From: Nonlabens dokdonensis DSW-6
Lineage (GTDB): Bacteria > Bacteroidota > Bacteroidia > Flavobacteriales > Flavobacteriaceae
Length of the DNA: 64,000 nt
Direction: 5' to 3'
Assembly (NCBI RefSeq): GCF_000332115.1
Contig: NC_020156.1
Location: 1 to 64,000, forward strand
In this document: positions 26,126 through 34,429 of the stretch, one piece after another
Position numbering within the stretch: the first letter of the stretch is position 1
How the letters are laid out: each line of letters opens with the position of its first letter
Notes under the pieces: model-generated
The model's input: the letters and a program-made list of their open reading frames with translations, nothing else
Told to the model about the DNA's origin: nothing
Databases searched by the model: none
Made by a program: the position numbers and the translations under genes

Positions 26126-26177
26126 TTTAGTGTCGATGGATAACCTTTAAGTGTCGACGAATGGAAATTTGGTGTTG
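26126..26177 (-). promoter_or_regulatory. Three LytTR-like direct repeats upstream of the signalling operon
   Basis: TTTAGTGTCG (26126-26135), TTAAGTGTCG (26147-26156) and TTTGGTGTTG (26168-26177) are spaced exactly 21 and 21 bp. Two more copies with the same spacing precede the LruC gene. The last copy touches the trhA stop codon. This is probably an autoregulatory site of the operon's LytTR protein. Confidence 0.65.
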
Positions 26178-26178
26178 A

Positions 26179-26808
26179 TCAAACTACTACGTACCAGACC
26201 ATCGCAGCATGACTAATACTGCCGCCTAAAACGAACAAGTGCCAGATCACATGATTAAAATAAAGTTTGTTCCAGACGTAAAAAACAATTCCTACAGTAA
26301 AAAAAATTCCACCTGCAATAAGCAAATTCATTTGCAATTCTGTGAAAGCAGCGATAAGATTAGTCAAATCAAAAACGATCAACCATCCCATCACTAGATA
26401 AAGGATACTTGAAAAAGCTTCAAATTTCCCTGTGAAAAATAATTTCCAAATAATTCCAAATACAGCAATACCCCAAACTGCGGCAAGTATATACCAACCA
26501 CTACTTTGTTCTAGGGTTATTAAACATATAGGCGTATAAGTTCCTGCTATCGAACCGTAAATAGAAATATGATCAAGTTTGCGCAACTTAAACTTTAAGG
26601 TGCCTTCTTTTGCCCTATGATAAGTAGTAGACGCACAATAAAGAATTAATTGAGATAAACAGTAGACTACTAAACCTACTATCATGTAATCCTTAGATAA
26701 ATCTGCATTAATAAATAGTGCAATAGATATGGCAGCAAATAGCAAGAATCCTAATCCATGTGTAATTACGTTCCACGTCTCCTCTACGACTGTTTGCGCT
26801 CTAGCCAT
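26179..26808 (-). CDS. trhA: Hemolysin III / PAQR-family membrane protein (TrhA)
   Basis: Seven-helix membrane protein of 209 residues. Conserved positions of the family are visible: H in ITHGLGF, YH in TYHRAK, DH in KLDHISIYGSIAGTYTP, and the C-terminal HxxxxxxxxxH in VIWHLFVLGGSISHAA. Despite the name it is not known as a true toxin; bacterial members affect membrane fluidity and lipid balance. Its start overlaps the oxidoreductase gene by 8 bp, so the two form an operon. Confidence 0.92.
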   Translation of the reverse strand: MARAQTVVEETWNVITHGLGFLLFAAISIALFINADLSKDYMIVGLVVYCLSQLILYCASTTYHRAKEGTLKFKLRKLDHISIYGSIAGTYTPICLITLEQSSGWYILAAVWGIAVFGIIWKLFFTGKFEAFSSILYLVMGWLIVFDLTNLIAAFTELQMNLLIAGGIFFTVGIVFYVWNKLYFNHVIWHLFVLGGSISHAAMVWYVVV

Positions 26809-27757
26809 GTAACGAAAGGTTAAATAACTCTATTCTTGCCAGTTCGAATTCTTTCACCATATCTTCGACAACTTGTGCCGCAGGAATAATATCATCAATT
26901 AATCCAGAAACCTGACCTATTTCTAGTTCGCCATCGTTTAAATCTCCTTCAAACATACCTTTTTTGGCTCTTGCTCTTCCCAATAAAGTTTTTAGGTCTT
27001 CTGGTGAAGGTGCTGTCCTATATAACTCTTGAACTTGATCCCAAAATTTATTACGCAGCATTCTTACTGGTGCAAGTTCTTTTAAAGTCAAATGAGTTGC
27101 ACCTTCTCCAGCCTCGATAACAGCCTTTTTAAAGTTAATATGACTACTTGCTTCGTTAGTTGCCACAAAACGGCTTCCTACTTGCACACCATCTGCTCCG
27201 AGAGTCATAGCGGCTAGCATAGCACGACCAGTTGCAATTCCTCCAGCCGCTATTAATGGGATATCAATTGCTTTTGCTACCTGAGGGATTAAAGTCAATG
27301 TAGTTGATTCTTCTCTACCGTTATGTCCACCAGCTTCAAAACCTTCAGCGACCACAGCATCTACTCCAGCCTCTTGTGATTTTACTGCAAATTTTACAGA
27401 GCTCACTACATGCACAACCGTAATTCCTGCTTCTTTTAATCTTTTAGTATAAGTTTTAGGGTTTCCCGCACTGGTAAAGACAATAGGAACTTTTTCTTCT
27501 ATTATGATTTGAAGTATCTCCTCCAGATCAGTATACAATAATGGTACGTTCACTCCGTAAGGTTTATCTGTTCCAGCTTTGGTTTTCTGAATATGTTCTC
27601 TCAACACCTCTGGATACATAGATCCTGCTCCTATTAAACCTAAGCCACCAGCATTACTTACTGCGGTCACTAATTTACGACCACTTGCCCAAATCATTCC
27701 TCCTTGAATGATTGGATATTTGATGTTAAAAAGTTCGGTGATTTTATTTTGAGGCAT
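26801..27757 (-). CDS. Nitronate monooxygenase-like FMN oxidoreductase
   Basis: TIM-barrel FMN enzyme of 318 residues of the 2-nitropropane dioxygenase/FabK superfamily. Motifs: YPIIQGGMIWASG, SNAGGLGLIG, EGFEAGGHNG with H, and AAGGIATGRAMLAAMTLGADGVQVGSRF. The substrate could be nitronates or an enoyl-ACP; sequence alone does not separate them. It is the first gene of a two-gene unit with trhA, and has a TAAATTTG -7 element. Confidence 0.85.
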   Translation of the reverse strand: MPQNKITELFNIKYPIIQGGMIWASGRKLVTAVSNAGGLGLIGAGSMYPEVLREHIQKTKAGTDKPYGVNVPLLYTDLEEILQIIIEEKVPIVFTSAGNPKTYTKRLKEAGITVVHVVSSVKFAVKSQEAGVDAVVAEGFEAGGHNGREESTTLTLIPQVAKAIDIPLIAAGGIATGRAMLAAMTLGADGVQVGSRFVATNEASSHINFKKAVIEAGEGATHLTLKELAPVRMLRNKFWDQVQELYRTAPSPEDLKTLLGRARAKKGMFEGDLNDGELEIGQVSGLIDDIIPAAQVVEDMVKEFELARIELFNLSLHG

Positions 27758-27779
27758 TTTTAAGCTTTTTTACTTTGTG

Positions 27780-27787
27780 CAAATTTA
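27780..27787 (-). promoter_or_regulatory. -7 element (TAAATTTG) for the oxidoreductase-trhA unit
   Basis: Exact TAnnTTTG match on the minus strand, 22 bp before the ATG; -33 unclear. Confidence 0.5.
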
Positions 27788-27960
27788 AGTAAGAATAGAT
27801 AGGTAAAAGCATCGAGTCAAACCCTTTTCGTTAGCAGCAAAGAGACTTAAACTTTTCCCCTTCGGTTGAAGAGAATCTTTTTTTACTGAGAATGACTTGA
27901 AATTCAGTGTGATTTTTGAAACCCTTGATCATTGGTTAGGTCGAATTCCTGGGATTAGTA

Positions 27961-29541
27961 TTATCGAATCACCAATTTATGACTATCCTCACTTTGATCA
28001 ACTCTAAAAAAATACAATCCGTTAGAGACTTGATTAAGGTCGATAAAGCCTTCTTGTGTTGTAGCTTGTTCTAAAACCAATTGTCCTTGCAGGTTAAAGA
28101 GCTGGAAAGATGTTAGGTTTTCGCCTTGAGCGGTATTAAAATACAAGATTTTATCTTTTACATGATAATTGAAATGGGCTGTAGAATAATTATTAAAACT
28201 TAAGGTTTGTTGAGCTGCTCCAAAATCTGGTATACCATAACCCAAAAGATTATCTGGCGTGGTAAATTGTTGCGCACTAGCGCGAACAGCGTCTATAATT
28301 TCTTGTGGGGTAAGATTAGGAAAAGCCTGCATTAAACAAGCGATCGCACCAGTAATAGTAGGCGCGCTAAAACTCGTACCACTGCTACTGACCAGATTTC
28401 CAGATTCATCTATAGTTGCAGATGCACTGCCTTGCGCAGCTATATCAGGACGTATCCGGCCATCAAAGGTTGGGCCGATACTAGAAAAATTAGATTTCAC
28501 CTCATTTGCAGTCACAGATCCTATGGAAAACGCTCCAAAAGCATCGGCTGGAGCGGCGTTGTATGGATGTGTAGCGCTGTTTCCAGAATTTCCTGCGCTG
28601 GTAACAACCAGCATTCCTTTTTCAAAAGCAACATTTGTCCCTTGCGAGATAAAGGCTGTTGTACCGTTCATGTCTTGATAGCTGAGACTTTCGGCAGCGT
28701 TATCAAAACCTAAGTAACCTAAAGAAACATTGATCACATCTACTCCAAGAGAGTCGGCGCGCTCTGCAGCCTGGACCCAATAAGACATTTCGGCTGGTGT
28801 TTCTTGTGATGCTTCTTCTGTACGAAATAAGTAATAACGTGCGTCTGGTGCCGTACCTTCAAAGTTACCAGGATCATTACCTGCCATAACGCTCAATACT
28901 CGTGATCCATGAAAGTGATCTTCATAAATAGTTGCGTCACGATCTACAAAATCCCAGCCACCAGCAATACCATTATTATTGCGCAATTGGGCAAAACCTG
29001 TATTCACATCTACATTAGGAAAACCAGAGTCAGTGACTGCTATGAGCATTCCTGAACCAGTATTACCGGTGTTATGTAAGTCATCAATACCTATCATTTC
29101 TATTTGATTTCTAGCTGTCCCATATGCAAGCGGTGTGGTCACCATATTTGCAAACTTATCCTCATTACTTATGGAAGAACTTTTAGTAGGATCTGTAAAA
29201 TCAATAGTTGAAACAAAAGGTAAACTGGCTAGGGCATTAATATCTGCTGGTGAACCGACTACATGAACACAATTGAACCACTTAGATTGCGCCTTATACG
29301 TAATTCCTGGTTGCGTTTTTATTTGTGCGATATAAGACTGATTCATAGGCATGTCCCGATCGTCGATTGGGATGTTGTGCCTTGCTTTGCGGTCTATAGC
29401 TCTTTGGGTAAGTATGGTTTGTAAGTTAGTTAATGAAGCTGCCGTATTAGGTTTATCATTAAAAAATACTAATGCATGAAAATCTTGGGCGTGAGAGGTA
29501 ACAAAACGTAAAATAAATAATATCAACACTAGCTTTTTCAT
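27961..29541 (-). CDS. Secreted subtilisin-like (S8) serine protease with T9SS sorting domain
   Basis: Exported protease of 526 residues. Signal peptide ends near A18-Q19; residues 20-120 look like a propeptide. Catalytic triad D171 (AVTDSG), H211 (HFHGSRV) and S390 (GTSFSAP), with the oxyanion region SAGNSG. The last 80 residues, including LQGQLVLEQ and GLYFFRVDQSEDSHKLVIR, form a type A T9SS sorting domain. A GTG two codons upstream also opens the frame, but ATG before KKLVLIL is preferred. Likely a secreted nutrient-acquiring protease. Confidence 0.92.
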   Translation of the reverse strand: MKKLVLILFILRFVTSHAQDFHALVFFNDKPNTAASLTNLQTILTQRAIDRKARHNIPIDDRDMPMNQSYIAQIKTQPGITYKAQSKWFNCVHVVGSPADINALASLPFVSTIDFTDPTKSSSISNEDKFANMVTTPLAYGTARNQIEMIGIDDLHNTGNTGSGMLIAVTDSGFPNVDVNTGFAQLRNNNGIAGGWDFVDRDATIYEDHFHGSRVLSVMAGNDPGNFEGTAPDARYYLFRTEEASQETPAEMSYWVQAAERADSLGVDVINVSLGYLGFDNAAESLSYQDMNGTTAFISQGTNVAFEKGMLVVTSAGNSGNSATHPYNAAPADAFGAFSIGSVTANEVKSNFSSIGPTFDGRIRPDIAAQGSASATIDESGNLVSSSGTSFSAPTITGAIACLMQAFPNLTPQEIIDAVRASAQQFTTPDNLLGYGIPDFGAAQQTLSFNNYSTAHFNYHVKDKILYFNTAQGENLTSFQLFNLQGQLVLEQATTQEGFIDLNQVSNGLYFFRVDQSEDSHKLVIR

Positions 29542-29653
29542 GACCACTAATTTACGTTTTATCTATCACAAAAATATTGGACTGTTCTCAACCTTTTTTA
29601 AAATATCGTTATTCATTTATTTAGGCATTCGTAAAACCCTTTTGGTTGCTCTA

Positions 29654-29704
29654 TCGGCTGTGCCGAAATCGTCGCCAACCTGTTTTCCCTTTTGAAAAGG
29701 GAAA
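29654..29704. other. Two small hairpins between the S8 protease and mnmA
   Basis: TCGGC-TGT-GCCGA (29654-29666) and the near-continuous palindrome TTTCCCTTTT-G-AAAAGGGAAA (29684-29704). They lie 134-184 bp beyond the mnmA stop and upstream of the protease, so their role as terminators is unsure. Confidence 0.45.
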
Positions 29705-29753
29705 TGCTTTTATCTGTCTTAAAATCGAAGTTTGAGTTCTAAGTAAATTTGTA

Positions 29754-29836
29754 ATTCGAATTCAAATTACAATTCGAGTTCGAGTTCGAGTTCAAGTTCG
29801 AATTCAAATTCAAATTCGAATTCGAATTCAGATTCT
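29754..29836. repeat. Hexamer TTCGAA/TTCGAG/TTCAAA-type tandem array
   Basis: About 14 degenerate 6-bp units (AATTCG, AGTTCG, AATTCA) ending at the mnmA stop codon. A similar shorter array lies at 52309-52345, again touching the 3' end of a minus-strand gene. Confidence 0.85.
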
Positions 29837-29837
29837 A

Positions 29838-31034
29838 TTAACTTATCACTCCGCTACCTAAACACTCATTTTCTTGATACCAAGCTACAAATTGTCCAGG
29901 AGAAATGGCGCTTTGCTCGTTATCAAAAATAACGTACAATCCATTTTCTGCTCGATGTAGCGTTGCTTTTTCAAGCGTCTGACGGTAACGTATGCGCGCC
30001 ATTACTTCCATCGTTTCACCTTCTGCTATTTCCAGATCTTCTCTAATCCAGTGCATTTCATCTGCGGTTACAAAAAGTCCTCGACGGTATAAGCCAGGAT
30101 GTTGTTTTCCTTGCCCCACGTAAATAGTGTTCGTAAGTACATCAGTTTCTATCACAAAAAGTGGCTCAGGTGTTCCTCCTACGGCGAGTCCTTTGCGCTG
30201 TCCACGAGTAAAATAATGTGCTCCTTGATGCTGCCCAACTACCTTTCCTTCTGTGGGATGGTATTTCCGCTTTCGCGAAAGCGAGACCAATTCATTCTCA
30301 TCTCCCATTTCTTCCACTGGAACTAATTCCAACATTTTCTCACGACTAGTTTGTGCGTCTATCTCTACGATATCGCCAGCCTTATGTTGTAATTGCTGTT
30401 GTAAAAAATCTGGTAAACGTACTTTACCTATAAAGCACAATCCTTGAGAATCTTTTTTACCAGCGGTAATCAAGTTCTGTGCAGCGGCAATTTCTCTTAC
30501 TTGAGGCTTTTGAAGATGGCCAATTGGGAAAAGGGTTTTGGCAAGCTGTTTTTGCGATACCTGACATAAAAAATAACTTTGATCTTTATTAGCGTCTGCG
30601 CCACCGATTAAATGGTGAACTTCTTGACCGTTTTCTACTGTTGTAGTTTTCTGGCAATAATGTCCTGTTGCGACAAAGTCTGCTCCTAGTTCAAGGGCAA
30701 TATCCATAAAGACATCAAACTTGATCTCCCGATTACAAAGTACATCTGGATTAGGTGTGCGGCCACGAGCGTACTCGTCAAACATATAATCTACAATACG
30801 TTTTTTATATTGATCGCTCAAATCTACCGTCTGAAAAGGAATCCCTAACTTATCTGCGACGAGCATTGCATCGTTAGAGTCTTCTAACCATGGACATTCA
30901 TCACTTATGGTAACGGTATCATCATGCCAGTTTTTCATAAACAGACCGATCACCTCATGACCTTGCTCTTTTAATAAATATGCGGCAACGCTAGAGTCTA
31001 CGCCGCCAGAAAGTCCTACTACTACTTTTGCCAT
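29838..31034 (-). CDS. mnmA: tRNA-specific 2-thiouridylase MnmA
   Basis: Adds sulfur to U34 of tRNA-Lys, -Glu and -Gln; 398 residues. PP-loop S9-G-G-V-D-S14, catalytic cysteine C100 ([12 protein letters not shown]) and C200 ([10 protein letters not shown]) are present. A palindrome copy encodes S-L-S-R-K-R at 251-256 in a loop (GDENELV... to KYHPTEG) that looks longer than in proteobacterial MnmA. The ATG chosen gives [11 protein letters not shown]; five extra codons upstream are unlikely because they overlap the -7 element. Confidence 0.96.
   Translation of the reverse strand: MAKVVVGLSGGVDSSVAAYLLKEQGHEVIGLFMKNWHDDTVTISDECPWLEDSNDAMLVADKLGIPFQTVDLSDQYKKRIVDYMFDEYARGRTPNPDVLCNREIKFDVFMDIALELGADFVATGHYCQKTTTVENGQEVHHLIGGADANKDQSYFLCQVSQKQLAKTLFPIGHLQKPQVREIAAAQNLITAGKKDSQGLCFIGKVRLPDFLQQQLQHKAGDIVEIDAQTSREKMLELVPVEEMGDENELVSLSRKRKYHPTEGKVVGQHQGAHYFTRGQRKGLAVGGTPEPLFVIETDVLTNTIYVGQGKQHPGLYRRGLFVTADEMHWIREDLEIAEGETMEVMARIRYRQTLEKATLHRAENGLYVIFDNEQSAISPGQFVAWYQENECLGSGVIS
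30268..30283. repeat. 16-bp palindrome copy inside mnmA (perfect)
   Basis: Perfect CGCTTTCGCGAAAGCG, read as LSRKR in a surface-type loop of MnmA. Confidence 0.95.
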
Positions 31035-31038
31035 ATTG

Positions 31039-31046
31039 CAAAAATA
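31039..31046 (-). promoter_or_regulatory. -7 element (TATTTTTG) 4 bp before the mnmA ATG
   Basis: Exact TAnnTTTG match followed by CAAT and ATG; predicts a leaderless or nearly leaderless transcript. Confidence 0.5.
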
Positions 31047-31206
31047 CAATAAGCACTCCCGATAATTTTTTTCATAACGTTAGATTTTTCTTATTGTAAA
31101 AAGTAATCTAACTATGAAAGAGTCTATTCTATTGATTTGAGCTTATTTTAAACAATTTAAACAGTTTGTTTTCGTTATTTTGCAAGCTGAAAAAGATTAG
31201 CAATTA

Positions 31207-32175
31207 ATGAAAATATTAAAAAAATACTCCTTTACTCTTCTGATTTTATTATTAGCCATAACTTCATGCGAAGATGCCGATGATAATGATAACAGAATCG
31301 ATCCGAATAACTCTGCTTACGATTTAACTGTAAGCAATTCTGATTTAAGTCTTTTTAATGAGGCTCTAATACGCACTAGTCTGGACGCAACTTTAGATAA
31401 TCAAGGAATTTATACCGTTTTTGCTCCTAACAATGCTGCTTTTATGCAGTTTTTAAGTACCAACGGTTTTGCAGATGTAGCTGCTGTGCCAGTAGACCAG
31501 CTTAGAGCTGTATTGCTTTATCATGTCATTACTACAAGATTGGAAACTGATGTTCTTACCAATGGATATTTAAAAACACTTGCTAAGGATGAAGAAATAG
31601 AATCCTTAGATCTTTATATCGAAGCTTCTTCACCTATCTTAATTAACGGTAACGCAACAGCTTTACAAGAAGATATTAATGTAACCAATGGTGTAGTTCA
31701 TATTATAGATGAGGTACTTGATTTACCTACTATAACTACTTTAATTAATGCAAATCCAGATTTTAGCAATCTGGCTAGTGGTTTGGCTGCTAACGGATTA
31801 GACTCCACCTTGTCGAGCGATATAGGGACTATGCAAGCTCCTTTTACTGTTTTTGCGCCTGACAATGAAGGTTTTCAAGCATTAGTAGATTTAGACACTA
31901 TGGATAGTATCGATACTGTTCAAGACATTTTAGATTTGACTAATTTGTCTGATATTTTATTGTATCATGTTTTAGGAAATGATCGTTTGAGAGCAGGAGA
32001 AATAAGCAATGGATTGAGTGTAAATACTATTATAGGAAATCCTTTTGTTATCGATACGATGACTGGAATTCAATTCACAGATGGCTCAATGACTATCGCA
32101 AACATCACCTCTACTGATGTCACTGCTATTAACGGTATCATTCATACGATAGATATCGTTATACGTCCTATGTAA
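31207..32175 (+). CDS. Fasciclin-domain lipoprotein 1
   Basis: Lipoprotein of 322 residues; the leader ends LAITSC with C21 as lipid site followed by acidic EDADDNDN, the acidic signal used for surface lipoproteins in Bacteroidota. Two fasciclin (FAS1) domains follow, at about 40-180 and 185-322, each with TVFAPNNAAF/TVFAPDNEGF and a late YHV/IHTID block. FAS1 domains mediate adhesion. The next gene encodes a paralogue, so this is a tandem duplication. Confidence 0.9.
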   Translation: MKILKKYSFTLLILLLAITSCEDADDNDNRIDPNNSAYDLTVSNSDLSLFNEALIRTSLDATLDNQGIYTVFAPNNAAFMQFLSTNGFADVAAVPVDQLRAVLLYHVITTRLETDVLTNGYLKTLAKDEEIESLDLYIEASSPILINGNATALQEDINVTNGVVHIIDEVLDLPTITTLINANPDFSNLASGLAANGLDSTLSSDIGTMQAPFTVFAPDNEGFQALVDLDTMDSIDTVQDILDLTNLSDILLYHVLGNDRLRAGEISNGLSVNTIIGNPFVIDTMTGIQFTDGSMTIANITSTDVTAINGIIHTIDIVIRPM

Positions 32176-32201
32176 ATTATTAAATCAAACTACAAATTAT
32201 T

Positions 32202-32236
32202 AAACAAGAATCTTTTTTTAAAGGTGCTTGTTTTTT
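32202..32236 (+). terminator. Terminator between the two fasciclin genes
   Basis: AAACAAG/CTTGTTT outer stem with an inner CTTT/AAAG pairing, followed by a T-run. Confidence 0.6.
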
Positions 32237-32383
32237 ATTTAATATTTTGTTTGACCTTTTAAACAATTCTAAATCAATGCGCTAAAATAATGTCATTTTC
32301 ACATTTTGTTTAATCATTTTAACAATAAGTTAGACATAACACTTAAGAACCTGTTGTTACTTTGATGAAACTAAAAAATCAAA

Positions 32384-33370
32384 ATGATGAAAAAATTAAT
32401 GAAATTCCCCACGTATTTGTTTTTAGCTTTCTTAGGCTTAGCAGTAATTTCTTGTGAAGATGACGATGATGGAGTTGTAGATCCAGGTAATTCTGCTTAC
32501 GATCTTACTAAAAGCAACCCTAACTTTTCAACCCTAGGACTTGCCATAGAACGAGCTGGTTTAGTAGATGTGTTAGATGGAAATGGAACTTTTACTGTTT
32601 TTGCGCCTACTAATGATGCATTTAATGAGTTCCTAATTGATAACAACTTTGCAACTTTAAATGATGTACCTGTAGACGCTTTACGTACGACACTTTTGTA
32701 TCACGTGTTAGGAACCTCTGTTAGAAGTGCCCAACTAGCTGATGGTTATGTAAAAACATCTGCTACAAATGCAAATGGTAATGCATATGACGCCTACATT
32801 ACGGCAGGTTTAGATCCTTCCATTAATGATGCAACTCTTGACTTGTCTCTGATTGATATAAACGTAGATAATGGAATTGTACACGTTATTGATGAAGTGT
32901 TAACCTTACCGACCATTGCTGACCTTGCTGTGTACAACCCAAATTTATCTAGTCTTGTTGCAGCTTTGAGTCAAGAAGAATTAGTATCTGTGGTAGATAA
33001 TGAAAATGCTGCGCTTACTGTTTTTGCACCATTGAATTCTTCATTTGATGCCTTGATTACTGAAGACCCATTAAATGCTGGATGGACTGACCTCAACGAT
33101 ATTCTAGCATTGGGAGATGCAGGAGCATCTGCAACAAGTACATTAGATGGTGTACTAACTTATCACGTTTTAACTACTGGTGCTGTTCGTGCAGGGACAA
33201 TTACAGATGGATTAATGCCTACTACGGCACAAGGTAGTATGTTCACTATAAACACTACTAACAATGTTACTATTACTGATGCTAATAGTAGAGTAATTAC
33301 TGTTGTTGCTACAGATATCACAGCAACAAATGGAGTAATTCATGCTATAGGAAACGTATTATTGCCATAA
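32384..33370 (+). CDS. Fasciclin-domain lipoprotein 2
   Basis: Lipoprotein of 328 residues, paralogue of the preceding gene. Leader ends LAVISC with C25, then EDDDDG. Two FAS1 domains at about 40-185 and 190-328 with TVFAPTNDAF, TVFAPLNSSF, YHVLGTS, YHVLTTG and IVHVIDEVLTLPTIADL. Unlike its partner the second domain carries an insertion around WTDLNDILALGDAGASATS. The two genes are separated by a terminator and 200 bp, so they can be regulated separately. Confidence 0.9.
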   Translation: MMKKLMKFPTYLFLAFLGLAVISCEDDDDGVVDPGNSAYDLTKSNPNFSTLGLAIERAGLVDVLDGNGTFTVFAPTNDAFNEFLIDNNFATLNDVPVDALRTTLLYHVLGTSVRSAQLADGYVKTSATNANGNAYDAYITAGLDPSINDATLDLSLIDINVDNGIVHVIDEVLTLPTIADLAVYNPNLSSLVAALSQEELVSVVDNENAALTVFAPLNSSFDALITEDPLNAGWTDLNDILALGDAGASATSTLDGVLTYHVLTTGAVRAGTITDGLMPTTAQGSMFTINTTNNVTITDANSRVITVVATDITATNGVIHAIGNVLLP

Positions 33371-33392
33371 TTTGATCATGAAATTATTGATT

Positions 33393-33427
33393 AACCTCTT
33401 ATTTCAATTTGAGATAAGAGGTTTTTT
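33393..33427 (+). terminator. Terminator after fasciclin gene 2
   Basis: 15-bp stem AACCTCTTATTTCAA / TTGAGATAAGAGGTT with one wobble, followed by TTTT. Confidence 0.85.
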
Positions 33428-33479
33428 AATGCCTTAAATTTCTCAATAAGTTTATATTTACTCACAGATCAATTTATTT

Positions 33480-33947
33480 ATGAATGACAATGACTATCTC
33501 AAATTCAAAATTGAGATAAATACCTATTGCTTATCTATTTTAAGCGATCGCTTGAACACTATTAAAAAGAATCTAGATTCTTTAATGGATGCAAAACGCA
33601 ACGAGACCAAAAGCAGTGCTGGCGATAAGTATGAAACTGGTCGAGCGATGATTCAAAATGAGGAAGAATTATTTAAAAGACAAGGCGCAGAAACTCGTAA
33701 AATATTAGATCAAATATTGCGTATAGATCCTGATAAAATATGCAGTAAAGTAGAACCTGGAGCGTTGGTACTATTACCTTCTGGTCACTTTTATATAGGA
33801 GCAGGAATGGGTAAAATGCATGTTGCAGGTAAGGATTGTTTTGCCATAAGTCTCTCTTCGCCTATGGGACAAGCTCTCAAAGGTAAAACCGCTGGTTCAA
33901 CATTTCAATTTCAGGATAAAGAAATCGTAATATTGAACATTTACTAA
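33480..33947 (+). CDS. GreA/GreB C-terminal-domain-like protein
   Basis: Protein of 155 residues. The N-terminal 75 residues are helical and charged, with SAGDKYETGRAMIQNEEE, resembling the coiled coil of transcript-cleavage factors. The C-terminal part (GALVLLPSGHFYIGAGMG; ISLSSPMGQALKGKTAGSTFQF) matches the FKBP-like GreA/GreB C-terminal domain, where SPLGxALxGKxxGD is usual. Homologues are often labelled 3-oxoacyl-ACP synthase, which the sequence does not support. An RNA polymerase-binding role is plausible but unproven. Confidence 0.7.
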   Translation: MNDNDYLKFKIEINTYCLSILSDRLNTIKKNLDSLMDAKRNETKSSAGDKYETGRAMIQNEEELFKRQGAETRKILDQILRIDPDKICSKVEPGALVLLPSGHFYIGAGMGKMHVAGKDCFAISLSSPMGQALKGKTAGSTFQFQDKEIVILNIY

Positions 33948-33970
33948 TCAAATTGAAAGAAAACTCAAAG

Positions 33971-34429
33971 ATGATCGAGCGTTTAAAAAATCAACTGAAC
34001 GAAATAGAATCCTTTATTCACAAAGGAGATATTCATAAAGAAAAAATCTCTCAAAAAGGAACCTACTGGCATATCGATCATAGCTTAAAAGTGCTAGAAG
34101 GAATACCAGAAGTACTTAAAAACTCTAATCCTCAAGATTACAAACCAAAATTCTCTTTTATTAAGTTCATGATCATGAACACAGGCTACATGCCTAGAGG
34201 TAAAGGTCGCGCACCTAAACAAGTCATCCCAGAAGGTGAACTCTCTAAAAAAGAACTCTTATTGAAGTTTGAAAAAGTGAAGACAAATATTGAAAGTTTA
34301 AAAACATTAGAAAAGGATAAAACTTTTAAGCACCCATTATTTGGATGGCTCAATCTCAATGACACCGTAAAGTTTATGGGGATTCATACGCATCATCATA
34401 TCAAAATCATAAGAGATATTTTGAAATGA
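33971..34429 (+). CDS. DUF1569 / DinB-like protein
   Basis: Protein of 152 residues with the DinB-like four-helix fold pattern: H near residue 35 in YWHIDHSLKVLEGI, and H-rich terminal helix GIHTHHHIKIIRDIL that would bind a metal ion. Function of DUF1569 is unknown. The frame could begin with TTG 18 bp upstream, but ATG is preferred. Its TGA abuts, with no spacer, the TGA of the convergent gene on the minus strand. Confidence 0.8.
   Translation: MIERLKNQLNEIESFIHKGDIHKEKISQKGTYWHIDHSLKVLEGIPEVLKNSNPQDYKPKFSFIKFMIMNTGYMPRGKGRAPKQVIPEGELSKKELLLKFEKVKTNIESLKTLEKDKTFKHPLFGWLNLNDTVKFMGIHTHHHIKIIRDILK

Noticed and set aside
28259..28713. Plus-strand open frames opposite the subtilase gene
   Set aside because: They are shadows of a gene with an intact catalytic triad.
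29754..29836. Part of a tRNA (GTTCGAATCC-like T arm)
   Set aside because: TTCGAATTC repeats are part of a hexamer array; no acceptor or anticodon arm is present.
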